Shown one piece after another: positions 1-8,399 of a stretch of 45,360 nucleotides of DNA (position 1 is the first letter of the stretch; each line of letters starts with the position of its first letter). The translations under genes were made by a program, and so were the position numbers. The DNA is from Pseudomonadales bacterium (lineage in GTDB: Bacteria; Pseudomonadota; Gammaproteobacteria; Pseudomonadales; Azotimanducaceae): NCBI GenBank assembly GCA_007130155.1, contig SLTB01000042.1, positions 1-45,360 on the forward strand, in the 5' to 3' direction. Under the pieces are notes generated by a model. It did no database searches. It saw nothing but the letters and a program-made list of their open reading frames with translations, and had not been told where the DNA came from.

Positions 1-1322
1 ATCTGCATTACGTGCTGGTGGGCGGCTTTCTGTTTCCTCTGTTCGCTGGCCTGTATTACTGGCTGCCCCACATCTGTGGGCGGATGGCATCCGAGCGGCT
101 CGGTGTTGTGGCGTTCTGGCTGATATTCGGCGGCTTCAACCTGACGTTCTTCGGCATGCACTTTACCGGCCTTCTGGGCATGCCAAGGCGGATCTACACC
201 TATCAGGGGGCGCTGGGCTGGGACCTGCTCAATCTGCTGTCTTCCATCGGCGGATTCATCATGGCCATCGGTCTCGGCCTGCTCGTGCTCGACGTGGTGC
301 TGCACTGGCGATTCGGTCGTCCGGCGCCGCGGGATCCCTGGCGCGCCGGGACGTTGGAGTGGTCCCAGGCGACGCCGCCGCCCTCGTACAACTTCGTCAG
401 TCTGCCCGAAGTGACCACGCGCGACCCGCTCTGGGACGAGCCCGGGTTGGTGGCGAAAATGGAGCGGGGCCAGGGGCGACTGCCGCGTCCACGGGAGGGG
501 CGGCAGGAAACCCTGCTGGTGGACCCGATGGATGGGCGCCCGAACGGCATCCTGCGCCTTCCCGGGCCCAGCTGGTGGCCGCTGCTGGCTGCGCTGGGGC
601 TGGCCTGGTTCTTCGTCACCTTTCTTTTCGGCGGCTATGTCTATTCGCTGCTCGGACTGCTGGCGGCGCTCGTGGCCTTCCTGCTCTGGGTCTGGGACAC
701 CGGATCGGCCGTCGATCCAGAGCCACTGGTCGCGGGTGCAGGTGAGTCCCTTGAGATCCATGACGTGGCCGGTGCCCAGGCACCCGGCGCGCTGGGCCTC
801 CTCTTCACCCTGGTGGCTAATGGCACGCTGCTGGCATCGCTGCTGTTCGGCTATGGTTTCCTCTGGACGGTGGGTCCGCAGTGGCCTCCGGAGAACTGGA
901 TCGAGCTTTCGCCAGGGATCAGCCTTGGCTTGCTCGCCATGCTGGGGTCGGGTTGGTGGTGCCTGCGGCGGGCCCACGCCGGCCTGCGCAGGGTGGATGG
1001 ATCCGTGCGGGTCCCGCTGATCATCGCGGCTGGCTTGGCGGTGATTACGGCCACGGCCTTCTTTCTGCTGCCTGCGTCTGCCGAGCTTGCGCCGCGTTCG
1101 CATGCCTATGACGCCATCGTCGCTGTGATGGCCGGCTACGCCGCTGTGCACGCTGCGATGGCGGCCCTTCTGTGCTGCTGGGCGGCTTTCCGTCATGCCT
1201 GCGGTCGGGTGTCGCAGCGTCGTGATCTGGACCTGCGCATTGCGCGGGGCTGGTGGAGCTACACCCTGGGTTCGAGTGCGCTGATCCTGTTGGCGCTGGT
1301 TCTGCCGGGGGGCATTGGATGA
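1..1322 (+). CDS. ctaD: Cytochrome c oxidase subunit I/III fusion (caa3 type), C-terminal part
   Basis: The gene is cut by the left window edge; the reading frame is already open at base 3 and ends with TGA at 1320-1322. The first visible residues (LHYVLVGGFLFPLFAGLYYW) match the tenth helix region of haem-copper oxidase subunit I. Two further subunit I helices follow, then a hydrophilic linker, a two-helix segment, a second linker and about five helices resembling subunit III. This is the architecture of fused I+III (CtaD/CtaE) caa3 oxidases, which reduce O2 to water at the inner membrane and pump protons. Its last bases overlap the next start (ATGA), implying translational coupling with two more membrane genes. 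The haem and copper ligands lie upstream and cannot be checked, so the exact oxidase subtype is inferred. Confidence 0.88.
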   Translation, partial: LHYVLVGGFLFPLFAGLYYWLPHICGRMASERLGVVAFWLIFGGFNLTFFGMHFTGLLGMPRRIYTYQGALGWDLLNLLSSIGGFIMAIGLGLLVLDVVLHWRFGRPAPRDPWRAGTLEWSQATPPPSYNFVSLPEVTTRDPLWDEPGLVAKMERGQGRLPRPREGRQETLLVDPMDGRPNGILRLPGPSWWPLLAALGLAWFFVTFLFGGYVYSLLGLLAALVAFLLWVWDTGSAVDPEPLVAGAGESLEIHDVAGAQAPGALGLLFTLVANGTLLASLLFGYGFLWTVGPQWPPENWIELSPGISLGLLAMLGSGWWCLRRAHAGLRRVDGSVRVPLIIAAGLAVITATAFFLLPASAELAPRSHAYDAIVAVMAGYAAVHAAMAALLCCWAAFRHACGRVSQRRDLDLRIARGWWSYTLGSSALILLALVLPGGIG

Positions 1323-1648
1323 TGGATCTGCGGCCCTTTCTCTGGCTCTGCGGTGGTCTGCTGCTTTGGAGCAGTGCTTTCCTGTGGCTCTACGCTGGTC
1401 TTTCCATCGGCTGTGCCGTGTCATGGCAGCGCGAACTGACATGGGGACTGATGTCGATCTGGCTGCTGCACCTGATCGTCGGCATCGCTCTGCACGGCCT
1501 GAGTTGGCGTCGCGCGTTGGCGCTGTCGGCCGACGCCTCGCCGACCCGTCGGTTTCTGGCGTGGTCGAGCGTCTGGCTGATGGCGATGGGCTGGTTCGGT
1601 ATCCTGTTCATCGGCTGGCCTCTGCTGCTGCTGGAGCCGTGTCAATGA
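1319..1648 (+). CDS. Small hydrophobic membrane protein of the oxidase locus
   Basis: This 109-residue protein is not one I recognise. Two adjacent ATG codons (1319 and 1322) could start it; both overlap the end of the oxidase gene. Hydrophobic segments at about residues 5-30, 40-60 and 78-105 suggest three transmembrane helices separated by short basic or polar loops. There is no cysteine pair or obvious cofactor motif. Its stop overlaps the ATG of ctaG by four bases, so the three genes look like one operon. The position between subunit I/III and the CtaG assembly factor suggests a structural or assembly role in the terminal oxidase, perhaps a subunit IV-like protein. That role is inference from context only. 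Confidence 0.75.
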   Translation: MMDLRPFLWLCGGLLLWSSAFLWLYAGLSIGCAVSWQRELTWGLMSIWLLHLIVGIALHGLSWRRALALSADASPTRRFLAWSSVWLMAMGWFGILFIGWPLLLLEPCQ

Positions 1649-2466
1649 AAGACGTCGACGCCGCGAGAGCCCCGGTGGGCATCGCAACTGTGGTTGCGGC
1701 AAGCTTGCTGCTGGCGCTTTTGCCCTGGGAGCGTCATGGGCTGCTGGCCTCCTGCCTGGGCACACATCCCCTCGGGCCGGAGCAGCTATGGGCGGGCTGG
1801 AACCTGGCTCCGGAAACCCTGCTGCTGGTGGTGGCGCTCGGTGTCGTCGTGCAGCGCCGGATGCGTGCCGGTGGTCCCTGGTTGCTGGCAGTAGGCCTAC
1901 TGCTGATGGGGATCGCGCTGTTCAGCCCCCTCTGTCGGCTGGCGGCGACCCTGGTGTCGGCTCACATGCTGCAGTTCATGATGCTCTGCATCGCGGCACC
2001 GATTCTGCTCACTCCGCTGGCAGGGATCGCCCGCCTGCCGCTGGTTCCGCTGGCCGTGATCTACGCTGGTGTCATCTGGTTCTGGCATCTGCCGCCGGTC
2101 TACGCCGCCATCCTGGATCACGCGGCGGTGCATCTCGTTGCGGTGGTGGTGCTGTTGGGCACCTCCGTCCTGTTCTGGCGCAGCCTGTTCGGGGTGGCCA
2201 GGGAGCGGCCACTTGCAGCCCTTGTCGTGCTGCTGCTCACCCTTTGCCACACGGGCATCCTCGGCGCGTGGCTCACGTTCAGCGTGCGTCCCTGGTATCC
2301 GTTTCTCGATGACGCCGTCGCACTTTGGGGGCTGAGCCTGCTGGAGGATCAGCAGCTGGCGGGGCTGCTGATGTGGGTGGTGGGTGGTACGGCCTACCTG
2401 CTTGCAGCGGTTCATCTCTGTACGCGTGCGCTGCGCCGGGGGCTGCAGGCCGGCATGGCGGGCTAG
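1645..2466 (+). CDS. ctaG: Cytochrome c oxidase assembly factor CtaG (caa3 type)
   Basis: The 273-residue protein is almost entirely hydrophobic, with about seven transmembrane helices. It carries the features of the Caa3_CtaG family: a conserved SAHMLQFMMLCIAAPILL stretch with a membrane-embedded His, a WFWHLPPVYAA motif, and a later LCHTGILGAW segment. Family members help assemble the copper centre of caa3-type oxidases; they are unrelated in sequence to the CtaG/Cox11 copper chaperone. The ATG at 1645 overlaps the upstream stop (ATGA), so this start is favoured over earlier in-frame codons. It is the last gene of the oxidase operon; no clear hairpin follows before the next gene. Confidence 0.85.
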   Translation: MKDVDAARAPVGIATVVAASLLLALLPWERHGLLASCLGTHPLGPEQLWAGWNLAPETLLLVVALGVVVQRRMRAGGPWLLAVGLLLMGIALFSPLCRLAATLVSAHMLQFMMLCIAAPILLTPLAGIARLPLVPLAVIYAGVIWFWHLPPVYAAILDHAAVHLVAVVVLLGTSVLFWRSLFGVARERPLAALVVLLLTLCHTGILGAWLTFSVRPWYPFLDDAVALWGLSLLEDQQLAGLLMWVVGGTAYLLAAVHLCTRALRRGLQAGMAG

Positions 2467-2557
2467 GGCAGGTCTCCCGGGTCACGTCGCCCAGAGGGCG
2501 CCTCGGCAGGACCCTATGCGTCCAGCGTTCGATTTACATTCACAAGTGACTGTTTTT

Positions 2558-2571
2558 TTGATCCAGGTCAG
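2558..2571. promoter_or_regulatory. FNR/ANR-like box upstream of the Rieske oxygenase gene
   Basis: TTGATCCAGGTCAG fits the ANR/DNR-style consensus TTGAT-N4-GTCAA at 9 of 10 fixed positions. It lies in the 172-base gap after ctaG and ends 67 bases before the ATG of the Rieske gene. A weak TGAGAT hexamer at 2594-2599 sits where a -10 box would fall if the site were centred near -41. Activity is inferred. The rest of the gap shows only a short T-run just before this site. Confidence 0.4.
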
Positions 2572-2638
2572 TTCCCTGGGGCTGAGATGCTGCTGAGATG
2601 TCGCTCACTGCAATCCCGAAACCAGAGGAAGCGATGCC

Positions 2639-4180
2639 ATGGTCGAAACAGCCACCGGTACCGACAGATCAGCAGGCACGACCTACCAGGAGATCCTGGA
2701 TACGGACAGCCGCAAGGTCCCCGATATTCTCAGGGCTCAGAGTCCCATGCCCAAGGGCCCGACCACCGTGCCCGCCGAGCGCTACTACTCGAAGGCCTTC
2801 CATGATCTGGAGGTGGAGAAAATCTGGAAGCGGGTCTGGCAGATGGCCTGCCACGAGTTCGACATCCCTGAGGTGGGCGACTACCACATCTATGAGATTG
2901 CCCACCTTTCCTTCCTGGTGGTGCGTACGGGTGAGAACGAGTTCAAGGCCTTTCACAATGCCTGTCTGCATCGGGGCAGGATGCTCAAGGACAAGGACGG
3001 CAAGCGGGCCCGGGAGTTCCGCTGCTCCTTCCATGGCTGGGCCTGGGAGATTGACGGCGGACTGAAAGAGGTGCCCTGCCATTGGGATTTCCCGACGGTC
3101 AGTGCTGAAACCCATAGCCTGCCGGAGGTGAAGCTGGGCCGCTGGGGTGGCTACATCTTCATCAACCCGGACGTGAACGCCGAACCTCTGGAGGACTTCA
3201 TCGGCAATCTATCCGAGCAGTTCGGGACGCTGCCGTATGAGCGCCGCTACAAGTCTGCCCATGTCGCCAAGATCCTGCGCTGCAACTGGAAAGTGGCTCA
3301 GGAGGCCTTCAGCGAGGCTTATCACGTCATCGCCACCCATCCGACGATCCTCGACTCCATTGGTGACGCCAACACTCAGTACGACGTCTTCGGCAACTAT
3401 TCCCGGGCCATGTCGCCGCAGTGCGTCAAAAGCCCGCACATGGAACGGGACTGGGATGCGCTTCCGGACGCCCGGCTTTACACCCGCCAGCGTCACGCCT
3501 TGACCGGACACGTCTACGAGCAATGCGACGATGGGCTGGTGCATGTCACGAACCACAAGGGCGAAGTGAGCAAGTTCAAGGCGGATGGCACCTGGATCGA
3601 GGGTCCCATGACCCACGCCGACACCAACATGCTCAACTGGATCGGCGGTAAGCAGCTTCCGGGTGCCAACGTGGTGCCGCTCAATCCGCCGCCGAAAGTA
3701 CCCCAGGGTAAGAACCTGCGGCAGGTGATGGCCGAGCCGATTCGGGACTCCTTCCGCGCTGCTCTTGGCGACGAGATGGACGACGTCTGCGATGCGGAGT
3801 TGCTCGATTCCATCTACCTGACGCTGTTCCCGAACTTCCACCCCTGGGGCTGCTTCAATCAGATCAACTATCGTTTCCGGCCCCATGGCGATAACCCCGA
3901 AGAGTGCATCATGGAGTGCATGTATCTGGCTCCGATTCCCAAGGATGGCAACTTCGAACCGGTGCGCGAGGTGCACTGGCTTGGGCCGGACGATGATTGG
4001 TGCGATGCCCCGGAGCTCGGCATGCTGGCCAAAGTGTTCAACCAGGACGTGGTCAACATGCCGGAGGTGCAGCGGGGCCTGAAGATGCTGAAGCACCCCG
4101 AGATCATCTTTGCCAACTACGGCGAGACGAAGCCTCGGCACTTTCACAAGCTGCTCAACGAGTGGCTGGAGAAGCCCTGA
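2639..4180 (+). CDS. Rieske non-haem iron oxygenase, large (alpha) subunit
   Basis: The 513-residue protein has an N-terminal Rieske domain with C109-x-H111 and C129-x2-H132, which bind the [2Fe-2S] cluster. A C-terminal catalytic domain carries EAYHVIATH, giving H229 and H234 of the 2-His-1-carboxylate mononuclear iron site. Such enzymes hydroxylate aromatic rings or other poorly reactive carbons using O2 and electrons from a reductase. No beta subunit, ferredoxin or reductase gene is in the window, so electrons must come from elsewhere and the substrate is unknown. The ATG at 2639 follows AGAGGAAG by about nine bases; an earlier ATG at 2634 is out of frame. An FNR-like palindrome lies upstream and a strong hairpin terminator immediately follows. 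Confidence 0.9.
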   Translation: MVETATGTDRSAGTTYQEILDTDSRKVPDILRAQSPMPKGPTTVPAERYYSKAFHDLEVEKIWKRVWQMACHEFDIPEVGDYHIYEIAHLSFLVVRTGENEFKAFHNACLHRGRMLKDKDGKRAREFRCSFHGWAWEIDGGLKEVPCHWDFPTVSAETHSLPEVKLGRWGGYIFINPDVNAEPLEDFIGNLSEQFGTLPYERRYKSAHVAKILRCNWKVAQEAFSEAYHVIATHPTILDSIGDANTQYDVFGNYSRAMSPQCVKSPHMERDWDALPDARLYTRQRHALTGHVYEQCDDGLVHVTNHKGEVSKFKADGTWIEGPMTHADTNMLNWIGGKQLPGANVVPLNPPPKVPQGKNLRQVMAEPIRDSFRAALGDEMDDVCDAELLDSIYLTLFPNFHPWGCFNQINYRFRPHGDNPEECIMECMYLAPIPKDGNFEPVREVHWLGPDDDWCDAPELGMLAKVFNQDVVNMPEVQRGLKMLKHPEIIFANYGETKPRHFHKLLNEWLEKP

Positions 4181-4187
4181 GTGGCGT

Positions 4188-4215
4188 GCAGGCAGCCCTT
4201 GGCAGGGCTGCCTGC
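4188..4215. terminator. Bidirectional hairpin terminator between convergent genes
   Basis: GCAGGCAGCCCT at 4188-4199 pairs perfectly with AGGGCTGCCTGC at 4204-4215 around a TGGC loop, a 12-bp stem. It starts eight bases after the Rieske stop and ends ten bases before the stop of the MoaD-like gene on the other strand. The plus-strand side is followed by TTCGCTTCC, only a weak U tract. Confidence 0.75.
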
Positions 4216-4225
4216 TTCGCTTCCG

Positions 4226-4471
4226 TCAGCCCCCGGGGATGCGCGGCAGCAGGAACACCTCCGCGTCCGCGGGGATCTTCACGTCCCGGTCATCCCTGTA
4301 GATCTCGCCGTTGATGGCGACCGCGATGCCAGCATCGAGCTCGCGCTCGAGGGCAGGGTAGCGATCGGCAAGTCTCGTCAGGAGTTCGCGGATCGTCGAT
4401 GCCGTGACCTCGACGGATTCCGCACCGTCGAGCGCGTTGCGGACGCTGCCGTTGGCCCGGACTGTCAGCAT
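4226..4471 (-). CDS. MoaD/ThiS-family sulfur carrier protein
   Basis: The 81-residue protein has the size and pattern of a ubiquitin-like beta-grasp sulfur carrier. It starts MLTVRANG, has a central helix (TIRELLTRLADRYPALE) and ends in RIPGG. The terminal Gly-Gly is the site of adenylation and thiocarboxylate formation in MoaD and ThiS, the sulfur donors for molybdopterin and thiazole. The start at 4471 overlaps the end of the Mo-subunit gene by seven bases, so it is the last gene of the molybdenum-hydroxylase operon. This position suggests supply of sulfur for molybdenum cofactor, either the dithiolene or the terminal sulfido ligand. No MoaE or MoeB gene is present here, so the partner is unknown. 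Confidence 0.8.
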   Translation of the reverse strand: MLTVRANGSVRNALDGAESVEVTASTIRELLTRLADRYPALERELDAGIAVAINGEIYRDDRDVKIPADAEVFLLPRIPGG

Positions 4472-6735
4472 GCTTCCCTCTCTGCCTCGCGCAGCGCCTT
4501 CAGGATCCGTGGTGGCGACATGGGCACGTGGTGCATGCGCACGCCGACAGCGTTGGACAGCGCGTTGCCGATGGCCGCCAGCGGCGGAACGATCGAAGTC
4601 TCGCCGACGCCGCGCACGCCGTAGGGGTGGCCCGGGTTCGGAATTTCGAGGATCTTCGTGTCGATGAAGGGCAAATCGGAGCACACCGGCATCCGGTAGT
4701 CGAGGAAGCCGGGATTCTGCAGCCTGCCGTCCTTGCCGTAGATGTATTCCTCGTTCAGTGCCCAGCCGATGCCCTGGGCGGCGCCGCCCTGGAACTGGCC
4801 CTCCACGTAGTCCGGGTGGATGGCCTTGCCGGCATCCTGGACGACGGTGTAGCGCAGCACCTTGGTGGCGCCGGTTTCCGGGTCCACCTCGATGTCGCAG
4901 ATGTGGCTGGCAAAGGAGACGCCGGCGCCGTCAGCAACGACTTCATTGTGACCAGCGATGGGGCCGCCGGTCTTGGGCGACTTGGCGGCGATGTCCTTCA
5001 GCGTCAGCGGCTTCAGGTTGCCGTGGGCGCTGCCTTTCGCCACCGCCTGCCCGGCCTCCCAGGTGACGTCTTCCACCGGGATGCCCCACATCTTGGCCGC
5101 GCGCTCGCGCAGGACCTCGATGGTGTTACGGGCTGCGAAGATGGCGGCCATGCCGGAAGAGAACGTGCCGCGGCTGCCCTCGGTCATGTCGTTGTGGCCC
5201 AGGGATCCGGTGTCGCCGATGTTTACGCTCACCTGCTCGTAGGCGATGCCCAGTTCCTCGGCGGCGATCAGTCCCAGCGACGCCCTTGAGCCGCCCACAT
5301 CCACGGTTCCCACGGTCAGCGTGACGGTGCCGTCGATACCAACGTTGAGATCGGAGCAGGTCTGACCGCCGATATTGAACCAGAAGCCGCAGGCCATGCC
5401 GCGGCCCTGGTTCGGTCCCAGCGGGGCCTTCATGTGGGGGTGGTCACGTACGGCTTCCAGCGTCGCCCGAATGCCGATGGGGCCCCATACCGGGCCGTAG
5501 TGGGACTGGCCACCTTCCCTGGATGCGTTCTTCAGGCGGAATTCCACCGGGTCCATGCTGATGGCGGCGGCCAGTTCATCCATCGCGCTTTCGACGCCGA
5601 AGGCCGCCATGGGCGCCGAAGGCGCGCGATAGGCGGCTACCTTCGGGCGGTTGAGCACCACGTCGTAGCCAATGGCTTTGCAGTTCGCGATCTCGTAGCA
5701 GGCAAACGAGGTCATGCACGAGAGCATGCCCCAGATGCCGGGGAAGGCACCGTTGCCGTAGCGCATCTCCGCCCGTGCGGCCACCAGCTTGCCGTCACGG
5801 GTGGCGCCGAGCTTGATGTCCATGGAGGTGGACGAGGTCGGCCCACTGGCGCGGAAGACCTCGTCCCGGGTCATCACCAGTTTCACCGGCCGGTTGGCCT
5901 TGCGCGACAGCGCCAGCGCCACCGGTTCGCCCCAGACGTGGGTCTTGCCGCCGAAGCCGCCGCCGATTTCGGAGGACGTCACTTTCAGCTTGGCGATGTC
6001 CATGCCGAGCATCTGCGCGCAGACGTTGCGATACACGAAGGGACCCTGGGTGGTCACCCACAGCTCGCCACTGCCGTCCGGCCGGATGTTGGCAAGACAG
6101 GCGTGGGGCTCGATGTAGCCCTGGTGGGTGGCCTCGGTCTTGTAGCTGCGCTCGACCACCACGTCGGCTTCGGCGAAGCCGGCGTCGATGTCACCGAGGC
6201 CGAACTCGGTGCGCTGGACGACGTTGGAGGGCTTCTCCGGTTTCGGATCGACCCCTGAGGTGTAGATCCAGTCGTGGATGACCGGCGCATCCGGCTGCAT
6301 GGCCGCGTCGACGTCGGTGACATGGGGCAGCGGCTCGTAGTCCACTTCGATCAGCTGCAGCGCCTTGCGTGCCGTTTTGGCATCGATGGCTGCCACGGCT
6401 GCCACCGCGTGGCCGTCATAGAGGGCACGCCCGCGCGCCATGCTGTTCTCGAGCATGTGCGCAAGGTCTCCGGGGAGACCTTGCGGGACGGGCATGTCGT
6501 CGGCGGTCACCACCGCCTTGACGCCCTGCAGCGCCTCGGCCTTGGAAATGTCGATGGACTTGATCCGCGCGTGGGCATGGGGCGAGCGCAGAATGCGCCC
6601 GACGAGCTGACCCGGCAGCGACGCATCCGCGCCGTAGCGGGCGCGTCCGGTCACTTTGTCGATGCCGTCGGGGCGCTTCACGCGCGTGCCGATGACCTTG
6701 AAGTCCTGCCCGGTGTAGGAATTGTCGTGTTTCAT
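4465..6735 (-). CDS. Molybdenum-binding subunit of a xanthine dehydrogenase-family hydroxylase
   Basis: This 756-residue protein is the large Mo-pterin subunit of a three-subunit hydroxylase. The N-terminal aldehyde oxidase/xanthine dehydrogenase a/b hammerhead domain spans about residues 15-130. GGGFGGK (258-264) and AYRAPSAP (368-375) are Mo-cofactor contact motifs, and GVGE near the C-terminus supplies the catalytic glutamate, about E712. The AYRAPSAP loop lacks the AYxCSFR signature of form I CO dehydrogenase, so CO oxidation is unlikely. The enzyme probably hydroxylates a heterocycle, aldehyde or similar carbon using water; the substrate cannot be read from sequence. The ATG at 6735 was chosen over upstream codons because the region before it overlaps the 2Fe-2S gene and encodes no family sequence. 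Confidence 0.92.
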   Translation of the reverse strand: MKHDNSYTGQDFKVIGTRVKRPDGIDKVTGRARYGADASLPGQLVGRILRSPHAHARIKSIDISKAEALQGVKAVVTADDMPVPQGLPGDLAHMLENSMARGRALYDGHAVAAVAAIDAKTARKALQLIEVDYEPLPHVTDVDAAMQPDAPVIHDWIYTSGVDPKPEKPSNVVQRTEFGLGDIDAGFAEADVVVERSYKTEATHQGYIEPHACLANIRPDGSGELWVTTQGPFVYRNVCAQMLGMDIAKLKVTSSEIGGGFGGKTHVWGEPVALALSRKANRPVKLVMTRDEVFRASGPTSSTSMDIKLGATRDGKLVAARAEMRYGNGAFPGIWGMLSCMTSFACYEIANCKAIGYDVVLNRPKVAAYRAPSAPMAAFGVESAMDELAAAISMDPVEFRLKNASREGGQSHYGPVWGPIGIRATLEAVRDHPHMKAPLGPNQGRGMACGFWFNIGGQTCSDLNVGIDGTVTLTVGTVDVGGSRASLGLIAAEELGIAYEQVSVNIGDTGSLGHNDMTEGSRGTFSSGMAAIFAARNTIEVLRERAAKMWGIPVEDVTWEAGQAVAKGSAHGNLKPLTLKDIAAKSPKTGGPIAGHNEVVADGAGVSFASHICDIEVDPETGATKVLRYTVVQDAGKAIHPDYVEGQFQGGAAQGIGWALNEEYIYGKDGRLQNPGFLDYRMPVCSDLPFIDTKILEIPNPGHPYGVRGVGETSIVPPLAAIGNALSNAVGVRMHHVPMSPPRILKALREAEREAC

Positions 6736-6772
6736 GTCTCGACCCCGTTCTCGTTTGGGTGGTCCGTTATGG

Positions 6773-7258
6773 TCACGCTGGCTTGGCGGCACGCATCTCT
6801 TTCGCGGCGCTTTGCACCGCGCGGACGATCTTGTCGTAGCCTGTGCAGCGGCAGAGGTTGCCGGCCAGCGCGTAGCGGATCTCGGTCTCGGTGGGATCCG
6901 GGTTGCGGTCGAGCAGGGACTTCGCCGCCACCAGGAAGCCCGGGGTGCAGATCCCGCACTGCAGCGCCGCATGGCTGATGAAGTTTTCCTGCAGCGGGTG
7001 CAGCTTGCCGCCTTCGACGAGGCCCTCTACGGTGGTGACCTCGCGCCCTTCAGCTTCGGCTGCGAGCACCAGGCATGAACACACCAGCCGGCCGTCCAGG
7101 GTGATGCTGCAGGCGCCGCAATCGCCGGTTCCGCAGCCTTCCTTGACCCCCAGCAGTCCGACGCGGTCGCGCAGGGCGTCCAGCAGCGTCTCTTCCTCGG
7201 GGCAGGCGAACTGAACCGCGTCGCCATTGATCGTCGTCGTAACGAGCACTCCGCTCAT
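6773..7258 (-). CDS. [2Fe-2S] subunit of a xanthine dehydrogenase-family hydroxylase
   Basis: The 161-residue protein has the two-domain layout of the small iron-sulfur subunit (CoxS/HcrC/NdhS type). A plant-type ferredoxin domain binds the first cluster through C42, C47, C50 and C62 (CGTGDCGAC motif). A helical domain binds the second cluster through C101, C104, C136 and C138 (CGICTPG and CRCTG motifs). It passes electrons from the Mo site to the FAD subunit. The ATG at 7258 overlaps the stop of the FAD gene (ATGA), and a 37-base gap separates it from the Mo-subunit gene. All eight cysteines are present, so the protein looks functional. Confidence 0.95.
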   Translation of the reverse strand: MSGVLVTTTINGDAVQFACPEEETLLDALRDRVGLLGVKEGCGTGDCGACSITLDGRLVCSCLVLAAEAEGREVTTVEGLVEGGKLHPLQENFISHAALQCGICTPGFLVAAKSLLDRNPDPTETEIRYALAGNLCRCTGYDKIVRAVQSAAKEMRAAKPA

Positions 7259-8118
7259 TGAATACCTCCTGCACGTTCAAAAGCGATCAAGGCGGCGCGT
7301 TTGGCCAGCACGCCTGCCACCTCGGTTCGATACTCGATCGTCCCGCGTCTGTCGTCGATGGGTTTGCAGGCTGCCCGGCAGGCCTTCACCAGCGCGTCGA
7401 GCGCGCCATCGTCGAGCTTGCTGCCGACAATGGCCGCGGCTGCCGGCTCCACTTCGATGGCGGTGGGCGCGACCGCACCCAAGGCCACCCGGGCCTTGCT
7501 CACCACGCCGTCCTTCAAGGTCAGGCTGACTGCGGCGCCCACCACGGCGATATCCATCTCCGTGCGTGGCGTGAAGCGCAGGTAGGCGTCGCCTGAGTTG
7601 GCCGGCCGCGGTGGCAGGAGGATGGCCTCCACCAGTTCGCCCTTCGTCAGCGAGGTCTGGCCGGGTCCGGTGGCCACTTTGGCAACGGGGATGGTGCGTT
7701 GTCCTTTGGGGCCGATGATTTCGACCTGGGCATCGGCGGCAATCAGTGCCGGGGTCGTGTCCGCCGCCGGGGAGGCGTTGCAGACGTTACCCACGATCGT
7801 ACAGCGGCCCTGGATCTGGTCCGAACCGATCAGCCCCGCGGCCTCGACGATACCGGGCCAGGCGCGACCGAGGGCCTCGTGCTCGCCGACCTCGACGCCG
7901 GGTACCGCCGCACCGATGCGGAAGCCGCCATCGTCGGTGATCTCGATGCTGCGCATGGTGGGGATGCGCTTGACGTCGACCACCAGCTCCGGCTCGACCA
8001 TCATGTTCTTCATGCGGACCAGGAGGTCCGTGCCACCAGCGAGGACGAAGGCCTCGCCGCTCTCGCCGGCCAGCAAAGTGGCCGCCTCGCTGGTGGTCGT
8101 CGGTGATTCGTATCTCAT
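7255..8118 (-). CDS. FAD-binding subunit of a xanthine dehydrogenase-family hydroxylase
   Basis: The 287-residue protein is the medium FAD subunit (CoxM family). An N-terminal FAD-binding PCMH-type domain contains AGGTDLL at residues 27-33 and TIVGNVCNASPAADT at 107-121, both FAD pyrophosphate-binding motifs. A C-terminal CO dehydrogenase flavoprotein domain follows, with a typical YRTEVAGVLAKRA end. It accepts electrons from the [2Fe-2S] subunit and hands them to NAD+ or another acceptor. It is the first gene of the operon, with GAGGGGGAG nine bases before the ATG. The upstream 281-base region is shared with the divergent monooxygenase gene and should contain the operon promoter. Confidence 0.92.
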   Translation of the reverse strand: MRYESPTTTSEAATLLAGESGEAFVLAGGTDLLVRMKNMMVEPELVVDVKRIPTMRSIEITDDGGFRIGAAVPGVEVGEHEALGRAWPGIVEAAGLIGSDQIQGRCTIVGNVCNASPAADTTPALIAADAQVEIIGPKGQRTIPVAKVATGPGQTSLTKGELVEAILLPPRPANSGDAYLRFTPRTEMDIAVVGAAVSLTLKDGVVSKARVALGAVAPTAIEVEPAAAAIVGSKLDDGALDALVKACRAACKPIDDRRGTIEYRTEVAGVLAKRAALIAFERAGGIQ

Positions 8119-8196
8119 GGGCGGTTGCTCCCCCTCGTGATCGGCCTCACGCCTGTGCGTGCCCCTGGTATGTGATGGGGGACCATGATGCGTGTT

Positions 8197-8214
8197 CTTG
8201 CGGAATTCGGGAAG
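8197..8214. promoter_or_regulatory. Imperfect palindrome upstream of the Mo-hydroxylase operon
   Basis: CTTGCGGAATTCGGGAAG is an 18-base dyad with seven of nine pairs matched, lying about 80 bases before the first gene of the Mo-hydroxylase operon in the divergent intergenic region. It could be an operator for a local regulator, but no regulator gene is in the block and the match may be chance. Confidence 0.2.
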
Positions 8215-8324
8215 GGTGCTGCTGGCTGTCCCCCAGCTGACGTCGGGGCGCTGCGTTGACGCCTCCGAGGCTGCGGAGCATGCTCTCCTGGACTGAGAAA
8301 GAAGTGCCCTGCGTCCCGCTGCGT

Positions 8325-8338
8325 TTGATCAAGGTCAA
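8325..8338. promoter_or_regulatory. FNR/ANR-type box with -10 element upstream of the monooxygenase gene
   Basis: TTGATCAAGGTCAA matches TTGAT-N4-GTCAA exactly, the consensus of ANR/DNR-type members of the CRP-FNR family. It ends 61 bases before the GTG start. GATACT at 8362-8367 matches the -10 consensus at four of six positions and lies about 30 bases past the centre of the box, close to the class II activator spacing (site near -41.5). The box could equally act on the divergent Mo-hydroxylase operon. Function is inferred. Confidence 0.5.
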
Positions 8339-8399
8339 TGCCTGCGCACGGATCGCAGCTGGATACTTCACGGACACCTGCATCCCGGGAAGGGCTACC

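Noticed and set aside
5600-5660. Form I CO dehydrogenase (CoxL) assignment of the Mo subunit
   Set aside because: The active-site loop reads AYRAPSAP, not AYxCSFR, so CO oxidation is not supported; a general xanthine dehydrogenase-family call is safer.
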